Made by a program: the position numbers and the translations under genes. 64,000 nt of DNA from assembly GCA_022592445.1 (NCBI GenBank), contig JABYQR010000146.1, forward strand, positions 39,648 through 103,647, in the 5' to 3' direction. Below are positions 34,642-47,444 of the stretch, one piece after another. The notes below the pieces were generated by a model. The model worked only from the letters and a program-made list of their open reading frames with translations. It had not been told where the DNA came from and searched no databases. This DNA is from Cytidiella melzeri. Its lineage: Eukaryota > Basidiomycota > Agaricomycetes > Polyporales > Irpicaceae. The first letter of the stretch is position 1, and each line of letters opens with the position of its first letter.

Positions 34642-36492
34642 CTACGCATCCTCATCCTCGAGGTTCGGGCACTCGACGCTCACGAGTCTCGCTTTGATAC
34701 GTGCGTCTGCGTCCCCAAACTTCATCGACTTGAACATTTCCTCCTCCTCCTCCCTCTCATCCTCATCATTTGCGCTGTTTTTCCGGCTCAACACCAGCGC
34801 CGTCAACCTTCTCCCATACAAACAGCCCGTATCCAATCCGAAACTCCATCGCTTGACATCCAGGCCTCTAGTCGCTGCATGCCCATAGACCACTGTACTC
34901 GGGTAGCATCTTAGCTTGTGCTTCTTGAAGGTATGTGACTCCGACTTCCCATCGTCCCCATCCGTTTCCTCCTCCTCAAGGTCCTCACCAGAAGCCGAAT
35001 ACAGCTCGTTCTCTCCAAGTATCCCAAAACCTTTACACCTCCTCATCGCATCTGCCCACAGATCACTCCACGGTGTCCCCTCGTCCATCTTCCGCGTCAC
35101 GTCCCCGTCGTCCATGACGCTTCGCATATTGAGTACCACCCATGGGTCTGTGTTTTGCGGTACACGTGTCAAGATCGCTTGTTCTTGAAGGCGGCGAAGG
35201 GAGGGAATGTCCATCCCCGCACTTGCATTAAGGCTAGTTGGTTTCGACAGCCGCAGCGGTCTTTGTCCCTGTGAGCGAACCGGAAATTTCTTTCCATCCT
35301 CTCCGCGTACCCGACCTTCCCCTACTTCCCTAGGCACCCTCGCTAACGGCTGCCGCCGGTCATCCATATCCAAAGTCGGATCTCCCGGCAACACCCCCGC
35401 GTGCGCAACAAACGCATGCAAACTCCTCACCCAATTCACCAGAGGCACCTCTTTCATCAACCACTCCGCCTGTTCATCCTCCATATCCCTCGCCAGCCAA
35501 TAATGGTCCGTAAACATCTTCCAGTTCTTCTTGTCGTGCCCGTGTTCGGGTGCTTCTGGAATCCGAGCCCACCACGCCTCTCGCCAGGTGCCCCTGGCGC
35601 GTTTGCGCGCAATGTCGACGTATTCTTCGGGGTCGGGGGCGGAGGTGCCGGGAGACGAGGTGGCGATGACCCATTCGGCTTCGACGAGGTTCAGGAAGTC
35701 TCGGCCAGTGTGGATGGGAGCGGCGTCTGAGTCGTCCTTGGAGCTTGTGGTTATGAGACGGTTGAGAAAGGACGAAAAGGGTAGGGGTGAGAACATGCGC
35801 CAGTGGCGTCGTTGAGAGGAGTAGGTGAGTCTCTCAAACCAAATTCGCCATGCACGCCATTGGACGACCATCTGATCGTGGTTGCCTCTGACAGGGTAGA
35901 TGACTTGGCGGCCTTGGGTATCAAGGTGGTTCGTGTAGATGAAGTCCCACACGGAAAGAGACGTAGGGTGAGTGGACTTGGCCAGAAGGTCACCAGCGAA
36001 GAATATGGTGTCGTGTGAGGGGTCCCAGGAGAGTTTGGTGAGGAGATCACTAGGGGCGTGCGTCACATACTAAGAGGAAGGAGAGCGGTAGTATACGCAC
36101 TGTAGAGACTCGTTCATACCATGCACATCTCCTATGAATATGAATCGACTCTTGCCATCATCTAGACGACACGCGTGGTCTTTAGCAATGGCCAGTCAGC
36201 GATAGGAAAAGGCACCACGCACAAAGGTTAACATCCGACTCTGGCAACTCCTTGTAAAACGACGGCAGACTGTCGAAATCGGGGAAGTCTGGCGTGTGGT
36301 GTGAGTCGCCAACTACGAAAGCAGATTGAAACACTCACCGAATTTAGGTATTGTGCCTCTAAGACCGTGGTGTATTGACGAATCACTTAGTCCGAGCAAG
36401 AGGAAGGTGGCAATGAAGGTGGTAAGGAGGATGTATGAGCAAAGCCCGCAGCCTGTGAGACGTTGGCGGGGACTGGCTGGAGGCCAGTCCAT
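34642..36492 (-). CDS. Membrane-anchored calcineurin-like phosphoesterase, PPN2-like
   Basis: Four exons (36492-36339, 36288-36223, 36161-36101, 36049-34642) join in phase to about 562 residues. A short cytosolic N-terminus and one hydrophobic anchor (SYILLTTFIATFLLLGL) precede a metallophosphoesterase domain. The metal-binding motifs are present: FIFIGDVHG, FAGDLLAKS, RGNHDQ and YGHAA plus LDTGCLYG. This layout resembles yeast Ppn2, a vacuolar zinc-dependent endopolyphosphatase; the substrate assignment is inference. The protein has long acidic insertions (EDLEEEETDGDDGKSE, EDEREEEEE). An upstream ATG at 36624 would add 44 residues rich in Pro; 36492 is chosen because it places the anchor close to the N-terminus. 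Confidence 0.85.
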
Positions 36493-36749
36493 GTTGTGGA
36501 AGTGGTCGCAAACGTAGGAGCGACGTCGGAAGTAACGCGCAGGGGTGTGTGGTGGTGGTGGTGGAGGAGAGCAGAGAGAGTGCGACGTCTTCAGCAGCCA
36601 GAGTATCAATAGTCGAGGAACCATGTAAGCCAGTAATGGCGCATCGGTTGGGTGTCGTAGCGTAAATACAAACAGTAACTCCGCACGCTGTCTGACGATG
36701 GCCCGGGTGGCAGGGAAGGACTGAACGTTGGCGTCACTCTAGTCTCGAA

Positions 36750-36849
36750 CCAGACGTTAAGGGAGAGCGCGGACGTCGCCGATGCTCCTTCCTTGTTTGG
36801 AGCGCGGAGTTCGAAGAAGACACAATGAACCGCGCTCCTTAACGTCTGG
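36750..36849. repeat. Imperfect 20-23 bp inverted repeat spaced by about 57 bp
   Basis: ccagacgttaag plus the following gcgcgg stretch (36750-36772) is the reverse complement, apart from a 3-bp gap, of 36830-36849 (ccgcgctccttaacgtctgg). The right arm is also the first part of the 5' terminal repeat of the large element that follows. It may be a relic of an earlier or aborted insertion. Confidence 0.7.
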
Positions 36850-36851
36850 TG

Positions 36852-39800
36852 TAGTGCTCTGCAAAAATACCATTATAATGCAATATAATCTCAGAATATC
36901 ATTAAATACCCATTAAATACTCGCTTGTGGGAATTTTTTAAGAATACAATTACCATTAAATACAATACAATACATTACATTACAATACAATACTATTCCT
37001 GTATTTAATGGTATTCTAGAATATTATGCATGTGACAAGTTTTGAGCACATGCATGTATGTACAGCCTCTTTCCTACAATTTGCACTGTTCATGCACCCA
37101 TACACAGTTTTTCAATGCTGCATAGCTACCTTAATCATTTGCACTGGTACTCATACACATTTGTTGATGTTCCAGCTATGTTTTTTTTATCTTTGTCTCT
37201 CCACTGATACAGACTGTTCCCTATGTTTTGCACTGCTCATGCATCTATGTACAAGTTTTCATGTTGCGTAGCTACCTTGATCATTTGCACTACTCCTTTT
37301 TTGCACTGCTTATGTATAAAGTTCTAGCTATTTTTGGTCAGTGAATACATATAAAGCTTATGGTCTACTCTGAGGTTTGACACCAAGCATCTACTAGATC
37401 CCTCACATAGTCTACATACAAGCCTCTTCATTGTGAAAAGTCTTCATCTCCTTCTACATCTGTCATCCAATGAGTTCAAGATTTCCAGAGAAGGCTGATG
37501 TACCTACCATCAAAACTCAGCAGCATTTACTCCAAAGCCAACTAAAAACACTACACCTCCTTATCAGCAATCTTCCATCTACTTTGCCTGCGGGGTTGCC
37601 TGATGGCCCATTGAGAAAGTACTTCACTGATGTGGACATTGACCCTGATGAAGGGCCATGGTACTCAGTTGACCAGGCCTGGACGCACGTATTCCAGGGT
37701 ACTGAGGAACAGCAGCTGGCACTTATCACAAGTGGTCCTGATGGCATAGGCTTAGTACAGCATTTTTTTGAGTGGATTGCACAACAACCTGGTCTAGCAA
37801 AGTATGATGGTCACTATCTGACAGCATCTAAGGTGTACTGGGTAAATGAGCTGATAATACATGTGTAAGTCTTGCTTTGTATTCTCTTCTGGTCAGTACT
37901 GTACTGACATTGTTTCATTGATCAAGTGTTTGTAACTACTGAGGAGATCAATCTGTCCATGATGGTTTGTTTCTGCCACAAGCTTCTGAATTACTGGAAT
38001 TGCTCACACCAGCTTCTGCAGCCACCTGGATGCCAGCTAGTACCCAGTCCTCTTTAAACACAAAAATTCCAGTCGTAGGCAAAAGGAAATCTGGAACACT
38101 TCAGGCTGGTAAGTGATTCTTGAGTACATATCATGAAGTGAGAACTGATGTATCTGGTTTGCTACAGATGCTGCAAGTCCATCTGATACACCAGGGCTGA
38201 GCTGCATGTTTGACAAGATCCTTGGGGCAGTGTCATCTGACAATGAGGCCGAGGCTGAGGCTACAACGGTATGGTAACAGGACAACCCTTGCTGAAATAA
38301 GTTAGCTGATCTTGCACATAGAAAAAAAAAGCGTGCAAAACGTGCTGAGAAGCACAAAGGCAGAAGTAAAGGCAAAGAACAGGCACATGCAACAGTAAGG
38401 TGCAATTTTGGGGATAGATGTTGCAGGAAATGAACCCATGCATTTTGTAGACTACAGTAGCATTGACGGTTGAGACTGAGAGTGAGGACAGTGCCAGCAA
38501 GTTATCAGACGGCAACATGGGTGCCAAACCAAGGCGTGATCGTGTACCAGTGAAATCCCAATGGGCAAAGCTTCACTGTGGAAATGAGCCCAAGACCAAA
38601 AAACAGTCAGATGGAAAGCTGATATGGCAGTGGAGCTGCAACTGGTGCGGGTGTGTAGGCTACTTGTCACTTTGCACCTCAACCTGCTAACTATGGAATG
38701 TATGTGTAGCACTCATTGGTCACTACCCCGCTTATCAGCAAAAATAAAGGCCTTTGGCAATGAGCCCAAAGCACTAACTCTCAGCAACCTCATCTCTCAT
38801 CTTGACAACTGCTCAAAGCTTCCAAAAGAGCACAAGTTTGAAGTATGGCAGCACCCGCAGCAGTTGGATGGCCAGGTGGGCTCATTTGCTAGTCAACACC
38901 AGATGATGGCAGGGTTTGTACAGCGTGGTATTGAGAATCCACAGGTAGAGGTTACTCAAAAAGGGATCAGAGAGCGGTTTGTCATGGGTATTATACAGGA
39001 TGATCTTCCCTTCTCAGTTGGGGAGAAGACAGGTATGAATTGACTCCTGACATACATACTACCGAAGGGTTGGGAAGTACACAATGGCTCAATGACAAGT
39101 CGAGATCTGGAGCGCCTACATGAAGCTATGGACTTAAAGCTTTCAGAAGAGATGAAGGTATGTGGCTATATTGATATTCTACTGCTTTAGTAGCAACAAT
39201 TGACATCTGCTTCATGCCTAGACAAATAAGTCAAAGATTGCACTTGCTACTGACATGCGGACAAGCAAGAGCTCTGTGTATGCCTTTACAGGGGTTGTAG
39301 CATCCTGGATTAGCAACAGCTGGGACCTCAAGGAATACCCCCTTGATCTTATTATAGTAGATGGAGATCACTCTGGTGCGGCATCCTCAAAGGCAATATT
39401 TCAGGAAATACACTGCCGTCAGGTTGACAAGAAATTCAGTAAGCTATCCTCTGTGTTTTAGACATATGAACTCACACAAGTTTGATTAGTTGCAGTTGCT
39501 ACCGAGAACACCAGCAGCAATATTACCCTGGTCGAAGGACTTTGTCATTGCATTGTAAAGTGTAACAAGGATGTCCAGCTTAATGCCAATAATTGTCAAG
39601 TGGGCTGTGGTCTTCACGTAGGACATCTTGTTGTGCAGTAAGTGCCATATTTTCTCACAGCTTGACAGCACATTGACTATCAGAAGAGAGCTAGTATTTG
39701 GCCTTAGACTAGAAGTTAGCCCAGAAGAGGAAGATCTGTACCTTTGTGCTTGTGAGGTACTTGTCAATGAAGCAGAAGATGAGGCTGGAGAAGCTGTGTT

Positions 39801-41367
39801 AGACAGAGAGGTCTCTGAACAGGAGAAGCTACCAGATAACAATGAGAGTGATACTGACTCAGAGTTGTCTGAGGCTGAAATTGTCAGCAGTGATGAGGAC
39901 ATGGGAGAGGCAGTCACTAGTACTAAGAGGATGTCAAAAAAAGCAAAACGGCAACCAACTGTTGCTGATAAGGTAAGACACTGTTCCTTAAGTTACTTGA
40001 GCTAATAAAGTGGTCAGCTCCATGCTATTGTGGTGTCTCTCACTTCACCTCAACAGCCATTCAAAGAATTCACAAGCAGTCTATCAAAGAAGAAACTCTC
40101 AACACTTCCACAACTTCTTCCACTCTATAAGCATCTTGAAAACCATCTCAGTAGTTGTTGTCTTGATGCACGCTTTTCAGCTCCAAATCTGCAAAAGGCA
40201 TTGTCCATGGCACTTGCAAAGCTTGATAAGCATATGCAGATTGCGTTAAAAAAGTGTTCCCCCTTCTAGCTGCTGGTAAGTACATATACACTAGGCTATG
40301 CAGGCTGAATTGACATGACTCTGCAACCACAGTCCTTCATCTGTCTATCCGGCTGAAATATTTTGAGACAGCAGATTGGGATCAGGCAGTAGCAGCTCAA
40401 GCAGAGCATCTTCTCAGAGAGGTATATACCCAGTATTCTTCTGCTCTTGCCACAACCTTGCAGTCTGCCAACACACCCACATCTGCACAGCCAGCCAACA
40501 AGTCAATTTTTGCATCTGCAATAGCCTTTGCATCAGTCACATCAGCTGCTCATTGGGAGACTGAGATAGAGCTTTACCTCAGCAGTGCACATTCTCCTCA
40601 GGATGATGAGGATTTACTCACTTGGTGGAAGGTATGTACCACATTTAACACCAAATTGTGGTCCTTGCTAACCAACTTGCCTATGTAGAGTCATGCAAAG
40701 GTCTTTCCGACCCTCTCTCACATTGCATGAGACATTCTTGCAATTCCTGGTGTCAGTGTCTCAGTTGAGAGGCTATTCTCATCATGCAAGCACACTATGA
40801 GAGGCTCTTGCTCATCTCTTGGGGCCAGAAAGGAATCAAAGACTGTTATCTCAAAGGAGTGGTTACAGATTGGGCTTGGTGAGGGTATTGAGTATCTCAA
40901 TGGTGTGTCTATCTGGAGCAAGTAAATGTCATTGACTGCAGCTGTGGCCACCTGTGTGTATTAGCATACAGGTACCAATTTGTTCAAAGTCTATGTAGTA
41001 GCACTGTCCAGTTGCAAGACAACAGAACATACCAAACTACAATGAAGTGGTGGTAACATATACAGTGATGCTACTTATAGTGCGTACTAATAGTCATGCA
41101 TACCATCTTACTGCCTTCATGAGTTCATTGTACAATGTGTTAGCTATAAATGCAAGACAATCAGAGACTCATTTGAGCAAGGACTTGAACTTGAATCACC
41201 CAAACTATATCATTAATTACCATTACATACCAATAAATACCAATACTAACCAATACCAATACTATTAAATACATTATTATTCAATACACATCACGTGTTA
41301 TTGGTATTCAATGGTAATCATTAAATACAGGCCAGTTGGAATATTTAATGGTATTTGCTAAGCACTA
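36852..41367 (+). mobile_element. hAT DNA transposon, apparently complete
   Basis: The element begins TAGTGCTCTGC and ends with the imperfect inverted match (...GCTAAGCACTA). It is flanked by a perfect 8-bp target duplication GTCTGGTG at 36844-36851 and 41368-41375, diagnostic of hAT elements. Subterminal regions are AT-rich with many copies of the short motif attaaata / taccatta (36880-37020 and 41210-41350), typical of transposase binding repeats. It encodes one spliced transposase. It landed inside the left terminal repeat of the larger element. Confidence 0.93.
37470..40925 (+). CDS. hAT-family transposase with BED zinc finger
   Basis: The coding region runs through about ten exons; I did not fix every junction. 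An N-terminal region is followed by a BED-type zinc finger (WSCNWCGC ... LISHLDNC) near 38620-38820. The RNase H-like core starts around KIALATDMRTSKSSVYAF, where the Asp is the probable first catalytic residue, and continues to the CGLHVGHLVVQ stretch corresponding to the C..H motif. A Ser/Glu-rich insert follows. The C-terminal dimerisation domain is clear: DLLTWWKSHAKVFPTLSHIA and SVSVERLFSSCKHTMRG. Stop is at 40925. No obvious lesion was seen, so the transposase may be functional. The start at 37470 is the first long open frame and is not certain. Confidence 0.82.
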
Positions 41368-41574
41368 GTCTGGTGTAATCAGTCAGTGGCGGGTACCGCT
41401 CAGTCGCACGTGCTCGAAATCGAAGACTTTTCGAGATCATCAGCGGGCGCCTGATTATTTTTATTCGCGTTTCATGTGTAGATTAGATAACGTGACCCTT
41501 GATGAAATCCATCACGACCTCGTGTTTCGTCTCTCGTCGTGGCCCTCTTCGATTGTTTCTCTCCCTCGCTCTTC

Positions 41575-44366
41575 ATGCCGCCTGGATTTCCTTTTCCCCC
41601 TATCTATGACCTTGATCCTGACGACAACAAACAACACGACAACGAGATTCCTACAATCACGGATGCGGAAGCGGACGAAATCCAAGCTCGACTTCATCGA
41701 CGCGGTGGCATGGCACGCACAAACCTCGCGTTCCAGTCGCTCGCAAATCTGGACCACGCAACAATTTCCCGTCGCCTCGTTTCCGTTATCGACTACATGG
41801 CGACGCAAGGACTGGACACCGTCTCGTTCCTACACTACCTGAGCTGGAATTTGGAGATCCCAGGGCATATGGTGTCGGAGCAGTCGACTATCTGGTGAGT
41901 AACAAGTTGTATACTTTTTTGCTTAACTAATCAAGATCAGATACGCTCGCACTGCACTCATGCACTGCGAGCAACTTCCTGGAATACTCAAGAACTGGCA
42001 CAAACCACCTCGCGGACACGAACGGGGTGTCACGACGCGAGGCGCCCTCAGTGCCATGAACGAGTGGGCCGTCGACAACGTCAAGGCACGACTCAACCGT
42101 GAGATGCGCGAGTTCGCGCCGCAGCTCGAATTGCCCCCCGAGGACATGTTGGAGGAATACCTCCTCGGCATCCGACTCAAGGACAACATCGAGAGAATGA
42201 AGACCATGATGCCTACATACTGGGACATCATGGACTCTCTCTCGTGCACACCCCTGCAGAAGAAGCGCAGGAAGACAAAGGACCACGAGCCGGTAAGTAA
42301 ACATATTTTCCGCATGGATTTAGAGCTCACACGTTCCATAGCGCATCTTCATCAGCGGTACCATTCTCCACTACAACCGGTCGCAGCGACGTTGTCGCTA
42401 CCAAAAATTCCTCAGTATCTACCTCAAGTCGTGCGGTCTCGCAGCCAAGGCGAACGACACCACACACCTTTTTGGCTTCACCATGAGCCAAAAATGGGTT
42501 TACGCTGGTATTGTCGAGCTTTCGGAGTCGAATTGACGCTGAATGATCGACGATATCAGCCGTTACATCTTCTTTGGCGGTCACGACAACCTGAACATTC
42601 CGTTCAGGATTTACGAGATGCGCAACGACCACCAAAACCACTTTGACAACGGCACATGCGGCACCATCTACATTGTCAAGGACCCCACAGCCGTCGCTCC
42701 CAACCGCATCGCTTACATGGCGCAGCGCGCTGCTGGATGCCAGAACCCCATCACCGCGCGGGATGTTTTCCAGCACGAGATCGCAGCCACCCCTCGAATA
42801 CGCGAGAACCATATCTATCTCATCAAGAAACTCCTCCTGATGCATCCCGCCTTTGAAGACTGGGAGCACCGCACTCACCCCCTCTTTTCTCGTCCCGATC
42901 CTGTCCAACAGCTCCCTACTGGCAAGGCGCATGCAACTTGCCAGTACATGCTCGACACCGTCCACATGGAGGAGGCCTCGCAGGAAGGCAACCGGAAGGT
43001 TCTACAGGAATGGCTCCGGCAGGTTGATCTCGACGGTGAACGCGCACTCCGTGAACCATTCCTCGACCGCCTCATCGTCTGGATCGGCGATCAGCTCACC
43101 ACCACTCGTATACGGTCTGTCAAACGCGACCGAGCTTTCGACATGGTTCACCGCCAACGATTTGAACAATTCTTCGAAATCTTTGGCTGGTTCCATACAC
43201 AACTCAATGAGGAGATGACAATCCGGAAGCAACACTACGGCACCAGCGAGAACCTCGGACTCAAGCACGCATTCAACAACATGGGTCGCAAATCACTCCA
43301 CGCCGCTGCCACAGTGCAAGGCACTTTCCACTACAACTTTTGCAGCACTCTGAAACACACCGCCGAGGCTCGTTTCCGCGACATCTGGGCCACTGTTGGC
43401 AAAGCCAAAGATGTCGCAGACTTGATGCTTGCCACACCCTACACCCTCCATGATCTCGCTGTCAAGATCTTTGAGGACTTTGCCTCTACCGGAGCTCTCG
43501 AGAAGCTGTGCAAGCGTCCGCGTGCAGAACAAGACGACCTGTTGATCCAGGGTGTCATGTTCTGTCGCGATGTTCTCAACTATCTCAACTTCGACGACGC
43601 GATGGCCACGGGCGATGTTGGTCGCATCGAGCTGATGCTACCACGGCTCCTCTTCCGCTTCCATGGAAGCGGCAGCCACAACTACACCCATGAGCTTCTT
43701 GAAATCATGCAGGGCCTCTGGCGTGAGTGGCCGGATGATCTGAAGTAAGTTCCTCACAGTTCTTTGTGCTGTCATACTAAAATATTTGACAGATCTTTCC
43801 TGATGCGTTACTGCTGGCTCGCAAACACAACAGGACGCGAGAACGGATTCCTGGCATATGACATGGTCCAGGAGCACAATGTTCGGGATATCAAGGTGAG
43901 CTTATTGGCCGTTTTTCTTCATGTCTCTTGTGCTCACAATTACATTACAGGTGATATTTGGGACTACATCAAGAAAATCTCTGCCTCTATTCCCACCCAG
44001 CGCAAGCTCAAGGACCACGTCGAGCGGGAATTCAACCACTTTCGCCGCGGCAAGTCTCACACCTCTCCTGAGCACGAGTCCGACGTTGTTAAGCTACAAG
44101 GGAAGTACCACGAGGCAAATGCGCATGTGTACAAGCCTGGCCGCCACATCCCAGCTGACAAACGTATCAAGGATGTATTCCTGGTTGGCTGCAATCCGGT
44201 CGCGCTCAATGCCATGATGAAAAGATGGTCGGACAGACGTGTGAAAGAGAAGTTGACAGCCGAAAACTTCGACAGCCCAGAAAAAATCCTTCAACAGTTA
44301 GATAATCTCGCATCAGACTCGCGGTATGCATCTGCAGACAGTAATGAGGTTGAATCCGATGTATAG
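41575..44366 (+). pseudogene. DUF6589-like protein of the TIR element, damaged
   Basis: Pieces 41575-41894, 41941-42292, 42345-42530, 42543-43744, 43793-43894 and 43951-44366 follow one long protein of about 850 residues. Recognisable DUF6589 traits are IFFGGHDNLNIPFRI, FLDRLIVWIGDQLTTTRI, EIFGWFHTQLNEEM, the GTSENLGLKHAFN block, LLPRLLFRFHGSGSHNY and CWLANTTGRENGF. The family is common in Agaricomycetes mobile elements but has no proven function. Problems: the first junction reads TGA; the frame meets two TGA codons at 42528-42536 unless a 33-nt intron is used; and the junction after VRDIK does not restore the following frame (GDIWDYIKKIS). Together these suggest a decayed copy. Confidence 0.65.
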
Positions 44367-44404
44367 CCTGTATCTGAAATTGCAAAATAATCATATTCAT
44401 TTAT

Positions 44405-47400
44405 CTAGAGGCGCCACACGAACAACTGAGATGTGTATGTAGGTGATGCTGAATGTTCAATGCTACGCGAAGACGATGCTGCGGGTGTAAGGGGAGGAGT
44501 CGAATAATGCAATGTGGGTACATGAGATGGTGCAAACAATGCTGACGGAGTGACAGGAGTAAACGAAGCGAATGGGGATGATGCAGGTGTAACAGGATTG
44601 AATGGCATAGGCGGAGAGTCGAATGTTTGACGTGCTGATGGTAGCCCTGGAATTGGGAGAGTACCTGACGTCCATGGAGAGGGGTAGCTTGTAGAGGTAA
44701 CAGGAGTTAACGGCGCGAACGGAGAGGCAAAAGTGTGGGAAGCTGAGGCTTGTGGCGTACAATAGTCCGGAGTCAAGGGCACAGTGTAGTAGCCTGAAGT
44801 AATAGCATGGGCTGATGGAGACGCGTGCAGAGGAGTTGTTGGAGATGAAGACGTAGAAGTAGATGATGCAGCGGCAGTGGAAAATTTCCCATTCTCTGGC
44901 TGGAATTGCTTGAATCCATCTCCGTGCTTCTCAGTCAGCCTAGCCAGACGAAGTTCCTCACGTTGGCGCCATCGGGTTTCCCGCTCAATTTCGTCGTTCA
45001 TTGGCTTGTTCTTTGCAGTTTCAGCCTTTCGTTCCACATTCTTTTGTCCTTTTGTAGCACTATTTTTAGCCAGCCAGCAAGAGTCAACGTTCGCGATAGT
45101 CTGAAGCACACGAGGCCCAAGATCCTCAGCAAAGATTCATCCCGGAAAGCCAAGCTCCAAGTCAGCCATAGTTGTAATCTTTGTTGAGGCAGCGAGAGTT
45201 TTGAGCATGTCGTCAGGTAGGAGGCTCTCCGAAGTGAAAATCGAGGTTGATTGATGATGTTCGCGCCAGTACTCTTCACGTATGTTCAGCAGAGATTGTT
45301 TGACCGCAGTAAGACGGTTGGTGACTCGTTTCTTAGCCTGATCCGCAAACGTAGCCAGCTCGATTGGAGGTAAAATGCAAACTTCATGGAACCGAGAATC
45401 GAGGCGATTAATCAGATTTATGATAGTGATGTCGTGCTCGGTGAGAATAATGGGATTTGAGGGATTGCTTCCCCTCGCGCGCAAGCAGTTGTCACAGCAA
45501 ACAACGATGAGATCTAGGCATATGTGAGTGACATTTGACGTGAGTAAACAGATCAAATACCGTGCATAGGGGGATGTCCATCAAAGTGTCGAATAGTAAT
45601 CTTTTGTCGGCATTCGTTGTTAAGTGCAAAATCCCTCATATTTCCCTCTACATTCTTGCGGTACTGAACATCCTTACCATCCAGGAAAGCCTCCTGCGTG
45701 CCAATATCGTTGACCATGGCACTCTCGTCTATTGCCTGCTGATTGCGTGCGGGATTAGAATTATGATCTTCTAGAAAATTACGTTAAATGGTGCCTCGTG
45801 CCTGTGCCTGATCTGTGCCTTTGCGCTTGCGCTTTCGCTGCTTTGGTAAACCTTCGTCGACCTCCTCCACTTTCACACTATCGGGTGCCATGCTTGCAGA
45901 GGGTATTTCTGTCCCCTTGCCCTTCTGCGATGCTTGACAATTAATCACCTTAGACACTGAAGGCTCCAATAACAATAAGGCATAGGCTTGTTCGCCACCA
46001 CGACCAGCGCGTCCAGCATGTTGTTGCCACTCGAGAAGGGAACGAGGAGTGCCGAACTGTACCATCCGTGGCATTCCCGGAACATCCAGACCCTGTAAGT
46101 GAGAGTTTCATCAAACAACGATAGAATACGTGTATCTTGAAGCTTACCATGCCAACACATTCCGTCGAGACAAGAATCTTGACAGATTTCCTCAAGAATT
46201 TCCCCAACACTATTGTCTTCACACTCTCGTCCCGAGTCGAGATCAGGAAATCCATCTGCGAGTGGTAAGGTGAGTCGGCTGAAAGTTTACTTGTGAGATG
46301 CATCCAGATCAGAATAACAATCGCTCGCGTCTCAGCGTAGATCAACGTGGTGACCAGCTCTCGAGGCGGGTCTGCAAGAGCTTCATCAAGGACAAAGTTG
46401 AGGGCGCCGAAATCCATTGGGCCTTTCATCGGACACACAATGGGCGTAACATTGTGACGTTCATTGCCGAGGTTTAGGAGGAAGCTGTTATGCCGAGGGA
46501 ACGAGAGTTTGGTAAGCAGCTGGTCGAGCATTTTTGCGGTGAGCGTAGCAGTGCAGAACATGATTGGCTTGCGCGACATGTAGGATCGCGTCTTCTCTAT
46601 ATCATCAAAGTCGCGCCGAAATTCCTTTCCCCATTCCAACACACAATGCGCCTTGTCTACCACCATCCCGAGAAGGTTCTTCGTCCACTTAGAGTCTCGG
46701 ACAAGCTGGGAGAAGCGGGGATGTTTGAAGACCATCTCCGGAGAGGTAATGATTGCGCGGATTTCATCTCGCGCAAGTCTCTGCACTACAGGTGAGCACC
46801 ATCACATTCTCATGAAATATATTTGGCGTACCTGATGCATCTTATCGTCATATGTCTCACCATTGACGGCTGCCGCGGGTATACCATATCGCTCAAATCT
46901 TTTGGCCTAAAGGTACTCAGTAAGTTGTGAATCTTCTGCAGCAACTATTTGTACTCACCTGGTCCACCTCTAATGCATTAAGCGTCGATATCACCAGTAT
47001 TTTGCTCCTTCTGAAGGGATCCGCAAGCAGTGGAAGCAGAAATGCTTCCGTCTTTCCCGAGCCAGTTGCGCAGATCAGCCCGGTGTTGATCCCAAGGAGA
47101 AAGGCCTCCGCGCAGTCCACCTGGAAGAACCGGGGTGCAATCCCATTGGCTATGCGTGCAAGCTCGCTCTCCATTCGCGCGCGCGCAACAAACGATGAAT
47201 ATCTGCGCTCAGAGTCTTGGTTGGCTGCATAACGAGCCTGCTCGAGATTTCGGTAAGACTCGAGGTGCAGCGCGGATTTTGGGCAGCCTTCAGGTAGCTC
47301 GACATCATCTTCACTGTTACTGAGAGCAGGGCGGTGTATCAGGGTGGTGTCGGGGTTTTTGGGATGAGCAGCGTTAATCGTTTCCGTGGACAAGGTACTA

Positions 47401-47444
47401 GTATTCTTATTATTCTTTGCTGGCTGGCGCGGTCGAGGGGGCAT
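44405..47444 (-). pseudogene. RecQ-like DNA helicase of the TIR element, probably inactive
   Basis: On the minus strand the helicase starts MPPRPRQPAKNNKNTS (47444). It shows the Q-motif region FFQVDCAEAFLLG, Walker A GLICATGSGKTEAFLLP, a Walker B that reads VVDKAHCVLEWG, motif III FCTATL, motif VI QQHAGRAGRGGEQA, and a zinc-binding region (ECRQKITIRHFDG ... CCDNCL). A Ser/Pro-rich tail ends at 44405 (SQLFVWRL). Introns lie near 46960-46860, 46790, 46100-46140 and 45540. DEAH is changed to DKAH, and a TGA (45137-45139) replaces the Trp expected after ELGFPG, before IFAEDLGPRVL. Either change should abolish activity. RecQ-type helicases of this subgroup are frequent in basidiomycete mobile and subtelomeric DNA. 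Confidence 0.8.
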
